DNA of 64,000 bases, from assembly GCF_016508255.1 (NCBI RefSeq), contig NZ_JADVKT010000005.1:216644-280643 (forward strand). Direction: 5' to 3'. Below, piece after piece: positions 47,489 through 54,643 of this stretch. The first letter of the stretch is position 1, and each line of letters starts with the position of its first letter. A model generated the notes under the pieces. It was not told the origin of the DNA, searched no databases, and was given only the letters and a program-made list of their open reading frames with translations. This stretch comes from Acinetobacter calcoaceticus. Lineage in GTDB: Bacteria > Pseudomonadota > Gammaproteobacteria > Pseudomonadales > Moraxellaceae. Both the position numbers and the translations under genes were made by a program.

Positions 47489-47929
47489 ATGGTGCAAAGC
47501 AGTATTTTTGGTGCAGTTAAAAATATTGATGAAGTTCGAAAAATAGATGACCTCTATTTAGTTGTAGATGGGGAGTCTAATTCTGAAGGCCCAGTCGAAA
47601 GTATAATATTTGAGATTAATAAAAAGTTTTGGGCTATTACAGTTAATCATAATTTTGATGAAATTGAATTAAAGGTCTACTCTTGCTTGCCAAATAAGGC
47701 CATGCAACAACACTGTTCGAATAATTTATCAAGTCTACAAGGATTAGAAATTGGCACAATGTTCGCTATCATCAATGAAAGAGGATATACAGATGGGATT
47801 AAGCTTATGCTTTATGATCATTCATTGAAAGAATCTAAGACGAATCCATTTTTTGCTGTATTAACGATTGTTGCTTTGGCTTCTGGATTGCAATATGAAT
47901 TAAGAGAATCAGGATTGATACATATCTGA
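47489..47929 (+). CDS. Small cytoplasmic protein, paralogue 1 (immunity-like)
   Basis: A 146-residue protein without signal peptide. It shares an ordered set of motifs with the protein at 48501-48977: (I/L)DDL-L-(V/I)-(V/I)D, a middle IIFEINKKFWAITVNHNFDE, GLEIGTMFAIINERGYTDGIKLMLYD and an end ...SGLQYELRESGL. It resembles small families annotated DUF6334 in memory, but this is not certain. Two diverged copies flanking a broken gene, next to a Hint-domain remnant, suggest an orphan immunity gene of a polymorphic toxin. An AAGGTAAG site precedes the ATG. Confidence 0.6.
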   Translation: MVQSSIFGAVKNIDEVRKIDDLYLVVDGESNSEGPVESIIFEINKKFWAITVNHNFDEIELKVYSCLPNKAMQQHCSNNLSSLQGLEIGTMFAIINERGYTDGIKLMLYDHSLKESKTNPFFAVLTIVALASGLQYELRESGLIHI

Positions 47930-48019
47930 TTTAGTTCATACATGTATCTATAAAATTTATTCAATATTAGTTATATATGATAAGATATTTAAAAAATATA
48001 TCTGAGAATTAGGATAATC

Positions 48020-48480
48020 GAAAATTGTTTGTACTAAACTTATGTAAATACATTTATGAAGAAGAAAAAGATGAAATTATTGATGGAATTTATTTTGAAA
48101 AAAATATGGGTTGATAATAAAGTTGTAGTAAATAATTTTAATGATTTGCAGCGGGTTGAAAATCTTTGGAGATTTTAGTAGTTATCTTGGAAAAGATGAT
48201 TATTCTTACTGTTATATAATGATTAAATCTCGGCATAAGCTCACTACAAAATTAAAATAATATAGAGCATTTGAATATGTTATTAATGATTTTGTAGCAA
48301 GTGTGGTAAGAAGAAATGAGGGAACAGGACAAAATGTTCGTATAATTCCTTCAACCTTACAACAGATTTCAGTCGGAGAGTTTTTAAAGATGAAAGGTAA
48401 ATTCCTAATGAAAATTTTAAAAGAACTTTAAAGATACTAGAGCAAGCAGAACGTTTAGGATAGAAAGCAGGTAAAAGAAA
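48020..48480 (+). pseudogene. Multiply frameshifted gene remnants
   Basis: Protein-like text jumps between frames. First comes LCKYIYEEEKDEIIDGIYFE, then DNKVVVNNFNDLQRVENLW, then GDFSSYLGKDDYSYCYIMIK; after a TAA, FEYVINDFVASVVRR and GQNVRIIPSTLQQISVGEFL run into a last shifted piece NENFKRTLKILEQAERLG. This is best read as one or two decayed genes. The last part could be the end of a toxin domain and the first an immunity protein, but neither family is recognised. Confidence 0.5.
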
Positions 48481-48500
48481 GTAGCTGTAATATCGATAGT

Positions 48501-48977
48501 GTGAGGTTGATTTTGGAAGTTAAAAAATTTTTTGATTTTATCAATAGCCTAGATGATTTAAATTTGATTATAGATGAGGTGTATGTATTCATCGATAATG
48601 AGAGTAATGGTCAATCTATAAATAAAGTAGATAATGTTGGTGAAATTGAAAAAGTTATATTCAAAGTGAAAGATTTTTATATAGTCTTTTCTGTTAATTA
48701 TGACGATAATGCAATGGCAGTTGGGGTTGTGAATGATTTCAAAAAAGGTGCACTGACAACTGTATTTATTAAGGATTTCATGGATTTGAAAGGTTATGCT
48801 TTAGGTTCTTTCTATGATATTGTAAATACTAATGGTTTTTCTGATGGCCTCAAAATAACCTTTTATGATCCTTTAGTTACTGGAAGTGGACATTTTTTTT
48901 CTGCGCTCACATTTTTTTCAAGTTATTCAGGATTAATGTATGAGTTTAGAGACTACGGAATAGACCGTTATTTTTAA
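48501..48977 (+). CDS. Small cytoplasmic protein, paralogue 2 (immunity-like)
   Basis: A 158-residue acidic protein homologous along its length to the 47489-47929 protein: SLDDLNLIIDEVYVFIDNESN, VIFKVKDFYIVFSVNYDDN, LGSFYDIVNTNGFSDGLKITFYDP and SGLMYEFRDYGIDR. The first codon is GTG and a start slightly downstream is possible. It has an N-terminal extension relative to its paralogue and a helical, aromatic-rich end. No signal peptide. Its job is unknown; a toxin-immunity role is inferred from context. Confidence 0.6.
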   Translation: MRLILEVKKFFDFINSLDDLNLIIDEVYVFIDNESNGQSINKVDNVGEIEKVIFKVKDFYIVFSVNYDDNAMAVGVVNDFKKGALTTVFIKDFMDLKGYALGSFYDIVNTNGFSDGLKITFYDPLVTGSGHFFSALTFFSSYSGLMYEFRDYGIDRYF

Positions 48978-49006
48978 AACGAGATGAAAATAACTTCTGT
49001 GTTGAC

Positions 49007-49035
49007 AAAAGCTCCTGTTAAAAGCAGGGGGGTTA
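49007..49035 (+). repeat. Third, shortened copy of the tRNA-Ser flank/terminator motif
   Basis: AAAAGCTCCTGTTAAAAGCAGGGG resembles copy 2 (AAAAGCCCTTGTTAAAAGCAGGGG) with a few changes, but without the preceding tRNA-like bases and without a T-run. It abuts the Hint remnant. Confidence 0.55.
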
Positions 49036-49251
49036 TTATATTTCTATAACGGAAACAGATCGAGTTGAAACTACCTATAATTTAGAGGTTGAGGGATATC
49101 ACACATATTTTTCAGGTGATGAGCATATTGGGGAGCATTGAAAATGGCAAAATCTGTAGAAAAGTTGGCCTCTCATGACACACGATTAGGTACTTATAAT
49201 ATAAATTTAAATAGAATTGGAGACGAGCTCTTATGGTTAAAAATGATTTAA
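49036..49251 (+). pseudogene. Hint-domain tail of a polymorphic toxin
   Basis: A frame reads ISITETDRVETTYNLEVEG then YHTYFSGDEHIGEH and stops. The pattern TxYNLEVEGYHTYF-G is the C-terminal block of Hint/pretoxin-HINT domains, which normally read YNLxVExxHTYFVGxxGVxVHN and release a C-terminal toxin. Upstream Hint sequence is absent and the last part is out of register, so it is a remnant. A 35-codon ORF at 49144-49251 (MAKSVEKLASHDTRLGTYNI...) follows and may be leftover toxin-side sequence. Confidence 0.6.
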
Positions 49252-49430
49252 GCAAGGTGAACTGGATTTCAAATGGGAAAACGATCCAACAATTAATATT
49301 AGAACTTCAATCTTTTGAAAATAAAGATTTGTTTGTAGAGTTATCTTTAGATGGAGGCGATTCATCTAAACCAATAAGTTTAGTGGGAAAAATAGATGGA
49401 AAATGTGTATTAATGAATTGTGAAGATTAA
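49233..49430 (+). CDS. Small acidic protein, possible orphan immunity protein
   Basis: A 65-residue protein beginning MVKNDLSKVNWISNGKTIQQLI, with a compact alpha-beta pattern: ELQSFENKDLFVELSLDGG, then SSKPISLVGKIDGKCVLMNCED. GGAGACGAG lies at a good distance before the ATG. I recall similar proteins near contact-dependent toxin remnants in Acinetobacter, but cannot name a family. Placement directly after a Hint remnant fits an immunity or accessory gene. Confidence 0.55.
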   Translation: MVKNDLSKVNWISNGKTIQQLILELQSFENKDLFVELSLDGGDSSKPISLVGKIDGKCVLMNCED

Positions 49431-49633
49431 TATGGGGTAATATCAATTTTTCATGTTATTAAACTAAAATTCTTATGAGTTTAGGAGATTCTGGTTAAAT
49501 TTTATGATATTAGCTCCGATAAAAGGTATATTTCCTTATCAAAATAAAGAAAATTTAAAATTCCCACAAATTTTATAGGATCAATTTTTAAGGTAGTAAA
49601 GTAAAAATAATTTATTTTCTTTATACCTGAAAA

Positions 49634-50008
49634 ATGCGATTTTTTTATTTTAGTAGTAAAACCATGAGTTATAAAATGCTTACTTATGAATGTTCTGAAT
49701 TTAAACTATTGGTTATGCATGAATTAGATAGTTTTGATGTGGTTCAGCAAAATATAGACTTTAATATTACTGTAGATAATATTAAATATGCTGGAACAGC
49801 AGTAACGCTTAAAAATATTGAATATTTAATGAAAAAATTTAGAGCAACTGGTGATAGTCATTTTGGTTGTTATTTTTGGCAATCTAATATGCTAATTTTA
49901 GAGGAAATGTCGATTGATTGTTTGCGTGATGCATTATTAGATATTGTTAAAGATAAGACATCAGGTACTCTTGATGATATGTTTTATAGAATCAATTGTG
50001 ATAGTTGA
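49634..50008 (+). CDS. Hypothetical small protein
   Basis: A 124-residue frame; the true start may be MSYKMLTYECSEF at 49664, since neither ATG has a clear ribosome binding site. It alternates strands and helices (ECSEFKLLVMHELDSFDVV, FNITVDNIKYAGTAVTLKNIEYLMKKF, EEMSIDCLRDALLDIV) and has no signal peptide or membrane segment. Family not recognised. It sits in a run of small AT-rich genes after the Hint remnant, all in one direction, so immunity-like function is a reasonable but weak guess. The preceding 200 bases hold nothing I recognise. Confidence 0.5.
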   Translation: MRFFYFSSKTMSYKMLTYECSEFKLLVMHELDSFDVVQQNIDFNITVDNIKYAGTAVTLKNIEYLMKKFRATGDSHFGCYFWQSNMLILEEMSIDCLRDALLDIVKDKTSGTLDDMFYRINCDS

Positions 50009-50047
50009 AATTAGAGTAAATAAATTATTCTTATAAGAAAATATGAA

Positions 50048-50323
50048 ATGAATAATATTTTAATTGAAAGGATTTCATTAGAAAAGTTAAGGAAGCTTTT
50101 TAATGAAAATAACGCTCATGATTTAGATATATTCGAAGATGTTAATTCTCTAGTTTTTAAATTAGATAGTATTACCCTAGAAACTGATCTATATGAAGTA
50201 TTGGTCTATGTTTGTAAAATAGATGTTTTATCGGTAGATAATTTGAAAATAGCATATTACAAGACCATTTTTGATATGGAATATAATATTATTGACGATT
50301 TTTTCGTTACTTTAATGGATTGA
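50048..50323 (+). CDS. Hypothetical small acidic protein
   Basis: A 91-residue acidic protein, mostly helical by pattern (LIERISLEKLRKLFNENNAHDLDIFEDVNSL, YEVLVYVCKIDVLSVDNLK, DMEYNIIDDFFVTLMD). It begins 39 bases after the previous stop, in the same direction. Family not recognised. Strong acidity and small size are common in immunity proteins that cap basic nuclease toxins, but no partner remains. Confidence 0.5.
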   Translation: MNNILIERISLEKLRKLFNENNAHDLDIFEDVNSLVFKLDSITLETDLYEVLVYVCKIDVLSVDNLKIAYYKTIFDMEYNIIDDFFVTLMD

Positions 50324-50418
50324 TCTATAACTATATTCATCAAAATGACATCCCTTAGTCATCTGGATGAAACCCTATTGGTTGAAAATAAAGCAATTTA
50401 TCGGGGTCGATTCCAGTC

Positions 50419-51678
50419 ATGCAGAAAAAATCTTATAAAATTCTAAGTTCGGTATTTCTTGTTGCGAGCATGATGGCTATAACTGCCTGTAATGATAGCA
50501 AAGATCAACAATCTACAGCAGTTTCCCCAACACCAACAGATACTCGTGACCAGCGTTTTCTAACGGCAAAATCCAATGATGTAATTCAAGTTGCGATTGA
50601 TGACTTGATCCCAACGCAGGGTGCAATTGGTTATGATCAAATTTATTATAAATTAGGACGTTGGCAAGGGGATGTACAGCGCCCAACTTGGCAAGCAGAT
50701 CCAGTCAATCAATTGGTCTATTTAAATAAAACCATTGGCAAGAAGTTTAGTGATTATTGTGAAATGATTGGTGCCAAAAGTCGTGATGATTTTGCAAGTC
50801 TGCAAGACCTGCAAAAGGCGAATTTAAAACAATTAGAGACATTTAACTGCCAAGAACAGCCAGGTACTGAAACGGCTGATTTGAAAACAGTTGTTGTTGG
50901 TTATGATGGGCGACTTTACCTGACCGATGGCCATCATACGATGACAGAGTTCCGTGAACTGCCAGATGGTGGTGGTCAACTTAAAGTATGGGTAAAAGTT
51001 GTTGGGAACTATAGTGATAGTAAAACGGCGGATGAGTTTTGGGTGAAAATGCTTGCGAATGGCCGAGCATGGTTAAGAGATGGAAAGAATCAACCGATTT
51101 CATATCAACAATTACCTAAAAACTTAGGCCTCAAAACTGCAACAAACCCTGATGGTATGCAAAATAATCCATATCGTTCATTGGTCTATTTCACGCGTGA
51201 TATTGGTTATAGCAAAGTTGCTAATGCAACCGACTATACTGAATTTCTATGGGAAGATTGGTTCAATAAGCAAATCGACAAGAACTTGGTACATCCTTTA
51301 AGCTTTTATCATACCGATGCTAGTGTGTATGGTGTTGCAGATGTATTGGCATCTACAGAAATAAAAAGTGACTTAACTGTGTCGGGCAGTGCAACAGGCT
51401 ATCAGGCAGCGGTTGCTGATTATTCCTTATTAATGGGAAATACCAAACCGACTGATATTATTTATGGTACTTCAACTGCCGCAGATTTGGGCGCGTTACA
51501 GCTTGTGAAAAATGCAGCTAAAGGTTCTGTTACTGCAACTTCAATTTCAAATCTTACAGATTTGACCCGTGATGAAATTAAGAAAGATAAAACACCGCGT
51601 ACAGGTGGTAGCATCTGGTATGCCGTAAATTACAAGGCATGTGGTAAACCAGCTACAGGAACGTGTTGGGGTTGGTAA
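50419..51678 (+). CDS. Exported lipoprotein with ParB/Srx-like nuclease fold
   Basis: A 419-residue lipoprotein (signal ends SMMAITAC, lipobox ITAC). The mature protein resembles the putative ParB-like nuclease family: VIQVAIDDLIPTQGAIGYDQIYYK near residue 55 and VVVGYDGRLYLTDGHHTMTEFRELPDGG around residues 155-182, where the DGHH sequence takes the place of the ParB GxxR/Srx-type motif. The rest is helical, ending with four cysteines near CGKPATGTCWGW. ParB-fold proteins normally act on nucleotides or DNA in the cytosol; an envelope-located version is unusual. The substrate is unknown. A terminator follows. Confidence 0.78.
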   Translation: MQKKSYKILSSVFLVASMMAITACNDSKDQQSTAVSPTPTDTRDQRFLTAKSNDVIQVAIDDLIPTQGAIGYDQIYYKLGRWQGDVQRPTWQADPVNQLVYLNKTIGKKFSDYCEMIGAKSRDDFASLQDLQKANLKQLETFNCQEQPGTETADLKTVVVGYDGRLYLTDGHHTMTEFRELPDGGGQLKVWVKVVGNYSDSKTADEFWVKMLANGRAWLRDGKNQPISYQQLPKNLGLKTATNPDGMQNNPYRSLVYFTRDIGYSKVANATDYTEFLWEDWFNKQIDKNLVHPLSFYHTDASVYGVADVLASTEIKSDLTVSGSATGYQAAVADYSLLMGNTKPTDIIYGTSTAADLGALQLVKNAAKGSVTATSISNLTDLTRDEIKKDKTPRTGGSIWYAVNYKACGKPATGTCWGW

Positions 51679-51693
51679 CTCTTCAGTTGTAAG

Positions 51694-51724
51694 AAAAAGG
51701 AGCGAGTAATGTCGCTCCTTTTTT
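51694..51724 (+). terminator. Terminator of the ParB-fold lipoprotein gene
   Basis: AAAAAGGAGCGA and TCGCTCCTTTTTT form a 12-bp stem with a 6-base loop and T-run. Confidence 0.9.
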
Positions 51725-51929
51725 GTATGAGTAAATCCTTAGCGTTTAGTCACTTTAGAATCGATGATTTAAAAATTAAAAAGAATTACTTGGTTTGACC
51801 TAAACCCTAAACATCTCACCTTACAGACGCTATTAAGATTTTTACTATTTTTATAAACCTCAAATTAACAATAGCTTATTCATTATTTAACCTTGCTTTT
51901 TAATGATCTAATTTAAAACAAATGTCATT

Positions 51930-52390
51930 TTGTGTGCTTGACTGTAAGAGGGTTGGGCACTATTCTTTGCCTGCTGGCCACATTGCCAGTCGGTCGTCGC
52001 AGACCGGGAAAACAAAGTCGATATGCAAAACTCTTGTTTTGTGTGTCGGGAACTCGTTCGCCCCCTTTTTCTCTACGGTAGGGCGGAAGGGGGACACCTT
52101 CGGGTGTGCTGGTTCCTTTGTTTCCAGTCTGCGAACCCTCTTTCGTTCTGCCACCATAATTTTAATGTCTTGGCAGAACTCCCTATAAAAAGGAGTTGGT
52201 TTTGCACACTCATTATTTCTTGGCTCTCGATGCCAAAAGCTATAACGACACAACTTAAATCATCTTTAAACAGTTTGAAGGCCTATAAGCTTTCAGACTT
52301 TAAGTCATTACGGCTCAAAAAACTTGCATCAACAATAAAACTTGAGATGTGCCAAGCACAGTCTTTACGGCTTTGCTGTGCCTTTTTTTC
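51930..52390 (+). ncRNA. Candidate large structured RNA
   Basis: This stretch is richer in G+C than its surroundings and dense in nested complementary pairs. The outer pair is AAGAGGGTT (51946-51954) with AACCCTCTT (52134-52142). A long-range stem follows: TCGCAGAC (51997-52004) with GTCTGCGA (52127-52134), extended by AAACAAAG (52010-52017) with CTTTGTTT (52116-52123). Hairpins are CTGGC/GCCAG (51974/51985), CAAAAC/GTTTTG (52026/52036), CCCCCTT/AAGGGGG (52061/52087), ACACC-TTCG-GGTGT (52094-52107, a cUUCGg tetraloop on the plus strand) and GTTCTGCC/GGCAGAAC (52145/52172). An intrinsic terminator ends it. Reading frames across it on both strands look like chance. The family is not recognised. 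Confidence 0.6.
52356..52390 (+). terminator. Terminator ending the structured-RNA region
   Basis: GCACAG (52356-52361) and CTGTGC (52376-52381) form a stem, followed by CTTTTTTT, 66 bases before the TetR start. Confidence 0.7.
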
Positions 52391-52455
52391 TCCCAGAAAG
52401 GGCACGGGCTTTTTTATCTCATTTAGATACAACAAGAATTTATAACGGTAAAACT

Positions 52456-53010
52456 ATGCAAAATTTAGTTCTCTCAACACGTGCTTTAGAAGTTGTAAAT
52501 AAAGGAATTGATCTGTTTCATCACGATGGGTTTTCCATTGTTGGTGTCGAAAAAATTATGCGAGAAGCAGGAGTGGCAAAAATGACGTTTTATAGTTATT
52601 TTCCCTCTAAACAACGCTTCATTGAAATTTCTCTAATAGTGCAAAAGCAGCGACTCCAAGACCAAGTGATTGAAATGGTCGAGTACGACCACGACACAAG
52701 CGTGACCGATAAACTCAAAAAGCTTTATTTTTTACATACCGATTTAGAAGGGATGTATTACTTAATATTTAAAGCCATTTTTGAAACTAAAAATAATTAT
52801 CCGAGCGCCTATCAAACCGCAGTGAGGTACAGAACATGGCTGACGAATGAAATTTATAGCCAGCTTATAAAACTAAAAACCGATGCTACCTTTCAAGATG
52901 CCAAAATGTTTTTATATATGATTGAAGGAACAATTATTCAGCTTTTAAGCTCAGATCAGGCAGATGAAAGGGAAAGGGTGCTGGATTGTTTTTTTAAAGC
53001 TGTTTTTTGA
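52456..53010 (+). CDS. TetR-family regulator
   Basis: A 184-residue TetR repressor. The ATG at 52456 gives the natural N-terminus MQNLVLSTRALEVVNKGIDL; earlier in-frame codons would read through the terminator. The helix-turn-helix is FSIVGVEKIMREAGVAKMTFYSYFPSKQRFIE. The rest is a helical ligand domain. No target gene is adjacent on either side, so its regulon is unknown. Confidence 0.8.
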   Translation: MQNLVLSTRALEVVNKGIDLFHHDGFSIVGVEKIMREAGVAKMTFYSYFPSKQRFIEISLIVQKQRLQDQVIEMVEYDHDTSVTDKLKKLYFLHTDLEGMYYLIFKAIFETKNNYPSAYQTAVRYRTWLTNEIYSQLIKLKTDATFQDAKMFLYMIEGTIIQLLSSDQADERERVLDCFFKAVF

Positions 53011-53137
53011 ATAGTGGTTTTGAGCAAGATGCCTTTGAATATTTACTTCAAAAGCATCTATCTAACTTACTTTATATTAGTTTGATTTTGAGCCAAACTG
53101 ATAGTTTAGCTTTTTATTTTTAGAATTTAATTTCTAT

Positions 53138-53608
53138 TTATTCGGACTCATTTAGGTCGCGTTCGCGGCATGATAATTCATAGTAATTACCTTTTGGTAG
53201 AGAACGGATTTTAAATCCATAGTAATCATTAACTGGTTTTATAGGAGAGATTTTACATTGATTCGTTTTTGCAAATTTCTCAATCAATTGCAAATTAGAG
53301 GTTTGCTTAAATACAGCTCCCCAACCTTCACTAACACAACAGCCCACATATTCAGACATATATTCATCTGAAATTAATACAACGTTTTGTCCCATAAATT
53401 GATAGGTTTTTTTGAGTTTGTATATATCGTTATAGTCTGCTCGTGAAATATTAGGTTTTTTGGCCAAGAAGCCTTTTTGTTTAAGTATGTCAAACTTTAG
53501 AAAGTTTTCAGGGCCAGTACCAATTCCTCGATAAACCGAACTATTATCTGCTGCAAAACCATACGAGCTAAGCATACTAAGTAAACTTAAAAATAATATT
53601 TTTTTCAT
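53138..53608 (-). CDS. Exported small protein with conserved-looking cysteines
   Basis: A 156-residue protein with signal peptide MKKILFLSLLSMLSSYGFA. The mature part contains a CC pair (YVGCCVSEGWG), a Cys in TNQCKISPI and one in ELSCRERD, so two disulfides are possible. Text such as NVVLISDEYMSEYVG suggests a beta-rich fold. No family recognised. It starts at the end of a smaller exported-like frame, so the two may be cotranscribed. Confidence 0.65.
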   Translation of the reverse strand: MKKILFLSLLSMLSSYGFAADNSSVYRGIGTGPENFLKFDILKQKGFLAKKPNISRADYNDIYKLKKTYQFMGQNVVLISDEYMSEYVGCCVSEGWGAVFKQTSNLQLIEKFAKTNQCKISPIKPVNDYYGFKIRSLPKGNYYELSCRERDLNESE

Positions 53609-53609
53609 T

Positions 53610-53831
53610 TTAAATTTCAGAAGTTATATTAGGCCGTAATTCTTTCATATCTTGTAAGTAGCGTAAAGTAAGTTGCTGATTTTGATTGTTCATTTCATTA
53701 AAAATTAGATTAATCTGGATTATTCTTTGTTGAGCTATACTGCCTGTACATAAAAATATAATGTTGATGAGAGGAGATATAAAATATTTTTTGAAGTGAG
53801 AAAGATAAGAAAAAATAGAGAAGGAAAGCAA
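53610..53831 (-). CDS. Possible small exported protein
   Basis: A 73-residue frame starting at TTG, with a hydrophobic leader (FISPLINIIFLCTGSIA) that could be a signal peptide, then a helical tail (NEMNNQNQQLTLRYLQDMKELRPNITSEI). Its stop lies one base from the next start. The TTG start lacks an obvious ribosome binding site, so the true start, or reality of the gene, is uncertain. Confidence 0.4.
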   Translation of the reverse strand: MLSFSIFSYLSHFKKYFISPLINIIFLCTGSIAQQRIIQINLIFNEMNNQNQQLTLRYLQDMKELRPNITSEI

Positions 53832-53902
53832 CCAAAATGATGGCTTCCCTATTTTTTAAAGCATAAGAAAATCTTTAAAATTAAGCTAAATTTAGATAAA
53901 CA

Positions 53903-54262
53903 TTATTTCTTTACTTTAAAACGGTATTTGCATTTTAGGCAGCGGTAGTCTTGAAAGATATTTTTGTCGATCATTACGCCTGCTTTTTTACCAAAAATAT
54001 TGCCAACTACACCGCCAGTAATACCTGCACTGATTGCGCCGACAAATGTTCCTACAGTACCACCAACAATCACCCCTAATGGTCCAGCCACAGTACCAAT
54101 TGCGGCCCCTATAGAAGCACCTGTTGCAGCACCGCCTACGGTACCCGCTGTAGTTCCCGCAGCCGTGAGTAAAACACCACCAGTGGTTTTAAGCAGTTTG
54201 TCATGATCACGTGCTTCAACTTCTGTAGAACCACACTTCGGGCATTGCAGCGTTTTTTCCAT
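53903..54262 (-). CDS. Glycine-zipper protein between zinc-ribbon halves
   Basis: A 119-residue protein from the ATG at 54262 (AGGAAA site 8 bases upstream). It starts MEKTLQCPKCGSTEVEARDHDKLL with one CxxC, continues with a long glycine-zipper membrane stretch (GGVLLTAAGTTAGTVGG, GASIGAAIGTVAGPLGVIVGG, GTFVGAISAGITGGVVGN), then ends FQDYRCLKCKYRFKVKK with a second CxxC. The two CxxC knuckles would normally form one zinc ribbon; here about 85 residues lie between them. Function unknown; membrane insertion or pore-like assembly is possible. Confidence 0.7.
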   Translation of the reverse strand: MEKTLQCPKCGSTEVEARDHDKLLKTTGGVLLTAAGTTAGTVGGAATGASIGAAIGTVAGPLGVIVGGTVGTFVGAISAGITGGVVGNIFGKKAGVMIDKNIFQDYRCLKCKYRFKVKK

Positions 54263-54604
54263 AAAATTTTTCCTGTTTTTCATCATTAAGCGACGCAGTG
54301 GATGGAACAAAATCAGTAAAGTAAGTAAAAGTGGTACTTATGGTGTAGCGTCTTTTCCTGATTGATGATCGCAACGATATACCTTGTCAGCCACGATTTT
54401 AGCTGAACATTGGCACAAATATTTATAGATCATGTAAACACTTGTACTTTAATAATGATCTCTTAAAAATGTCTTAATCGCCTTTCAATATCGAAAACAC
54501 ATCCTTAAGAGCACCCAAGTGAATTGTGATTGATCAAACACGATACAGATATTTGGCCTGATCAGATTTGCTGTGAGGGAAAGATTATTTTTATGTCCCT
54601 AAAA
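54263..54604. other. Intergenic stretch without recognised gene
   Basis: About 340 AT-rich bases upstream of the glycine-zipper gene. I see no gene, tRNA or strong hairpin; the bases near 54263-54400 should hold the promoter for the minus-strand gene. Confidence 0.5.
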
Positions 54605-54638
54605 CAAAAAAGGCCTATTCTGTTTGAATAAGCCTTTT
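54605..54638 (-). terminator. Terminator of the amino acid permease gene
   Basis: On the minus strand AAAAGGCTTATTC and GAATAGGCCTTTTTT form a 13-bp stem with one G-T-type irregularity and a T-run, just after the permease stop. Confidence 0.8.
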
Positions 54639-54643
54639 GAAAA

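Noticed and set aside
51922..52445. ORFs of 88, 97 and 140 codons on both strands
   Set aside because: They cross the nested inverted repeats and terminator; high Cys/Arg/Trp content and missing start signals suggest chance. The minus-strand 97-codon frame is the only one worth a conservation check.
53964..54206. 80-codon plus-strand ORF rich in Pro, Ala, Thr and Val
   Set aside because: Antisense of the glycine-zipper repeats; composition is a mirror of GGA/GCA-type codons.
41000..54600. Prophage or integrative element with integrase
   Set aside because: No integrase, recombinase, capsid, replication or transposase gene is visible; only decayed att-like repeats.
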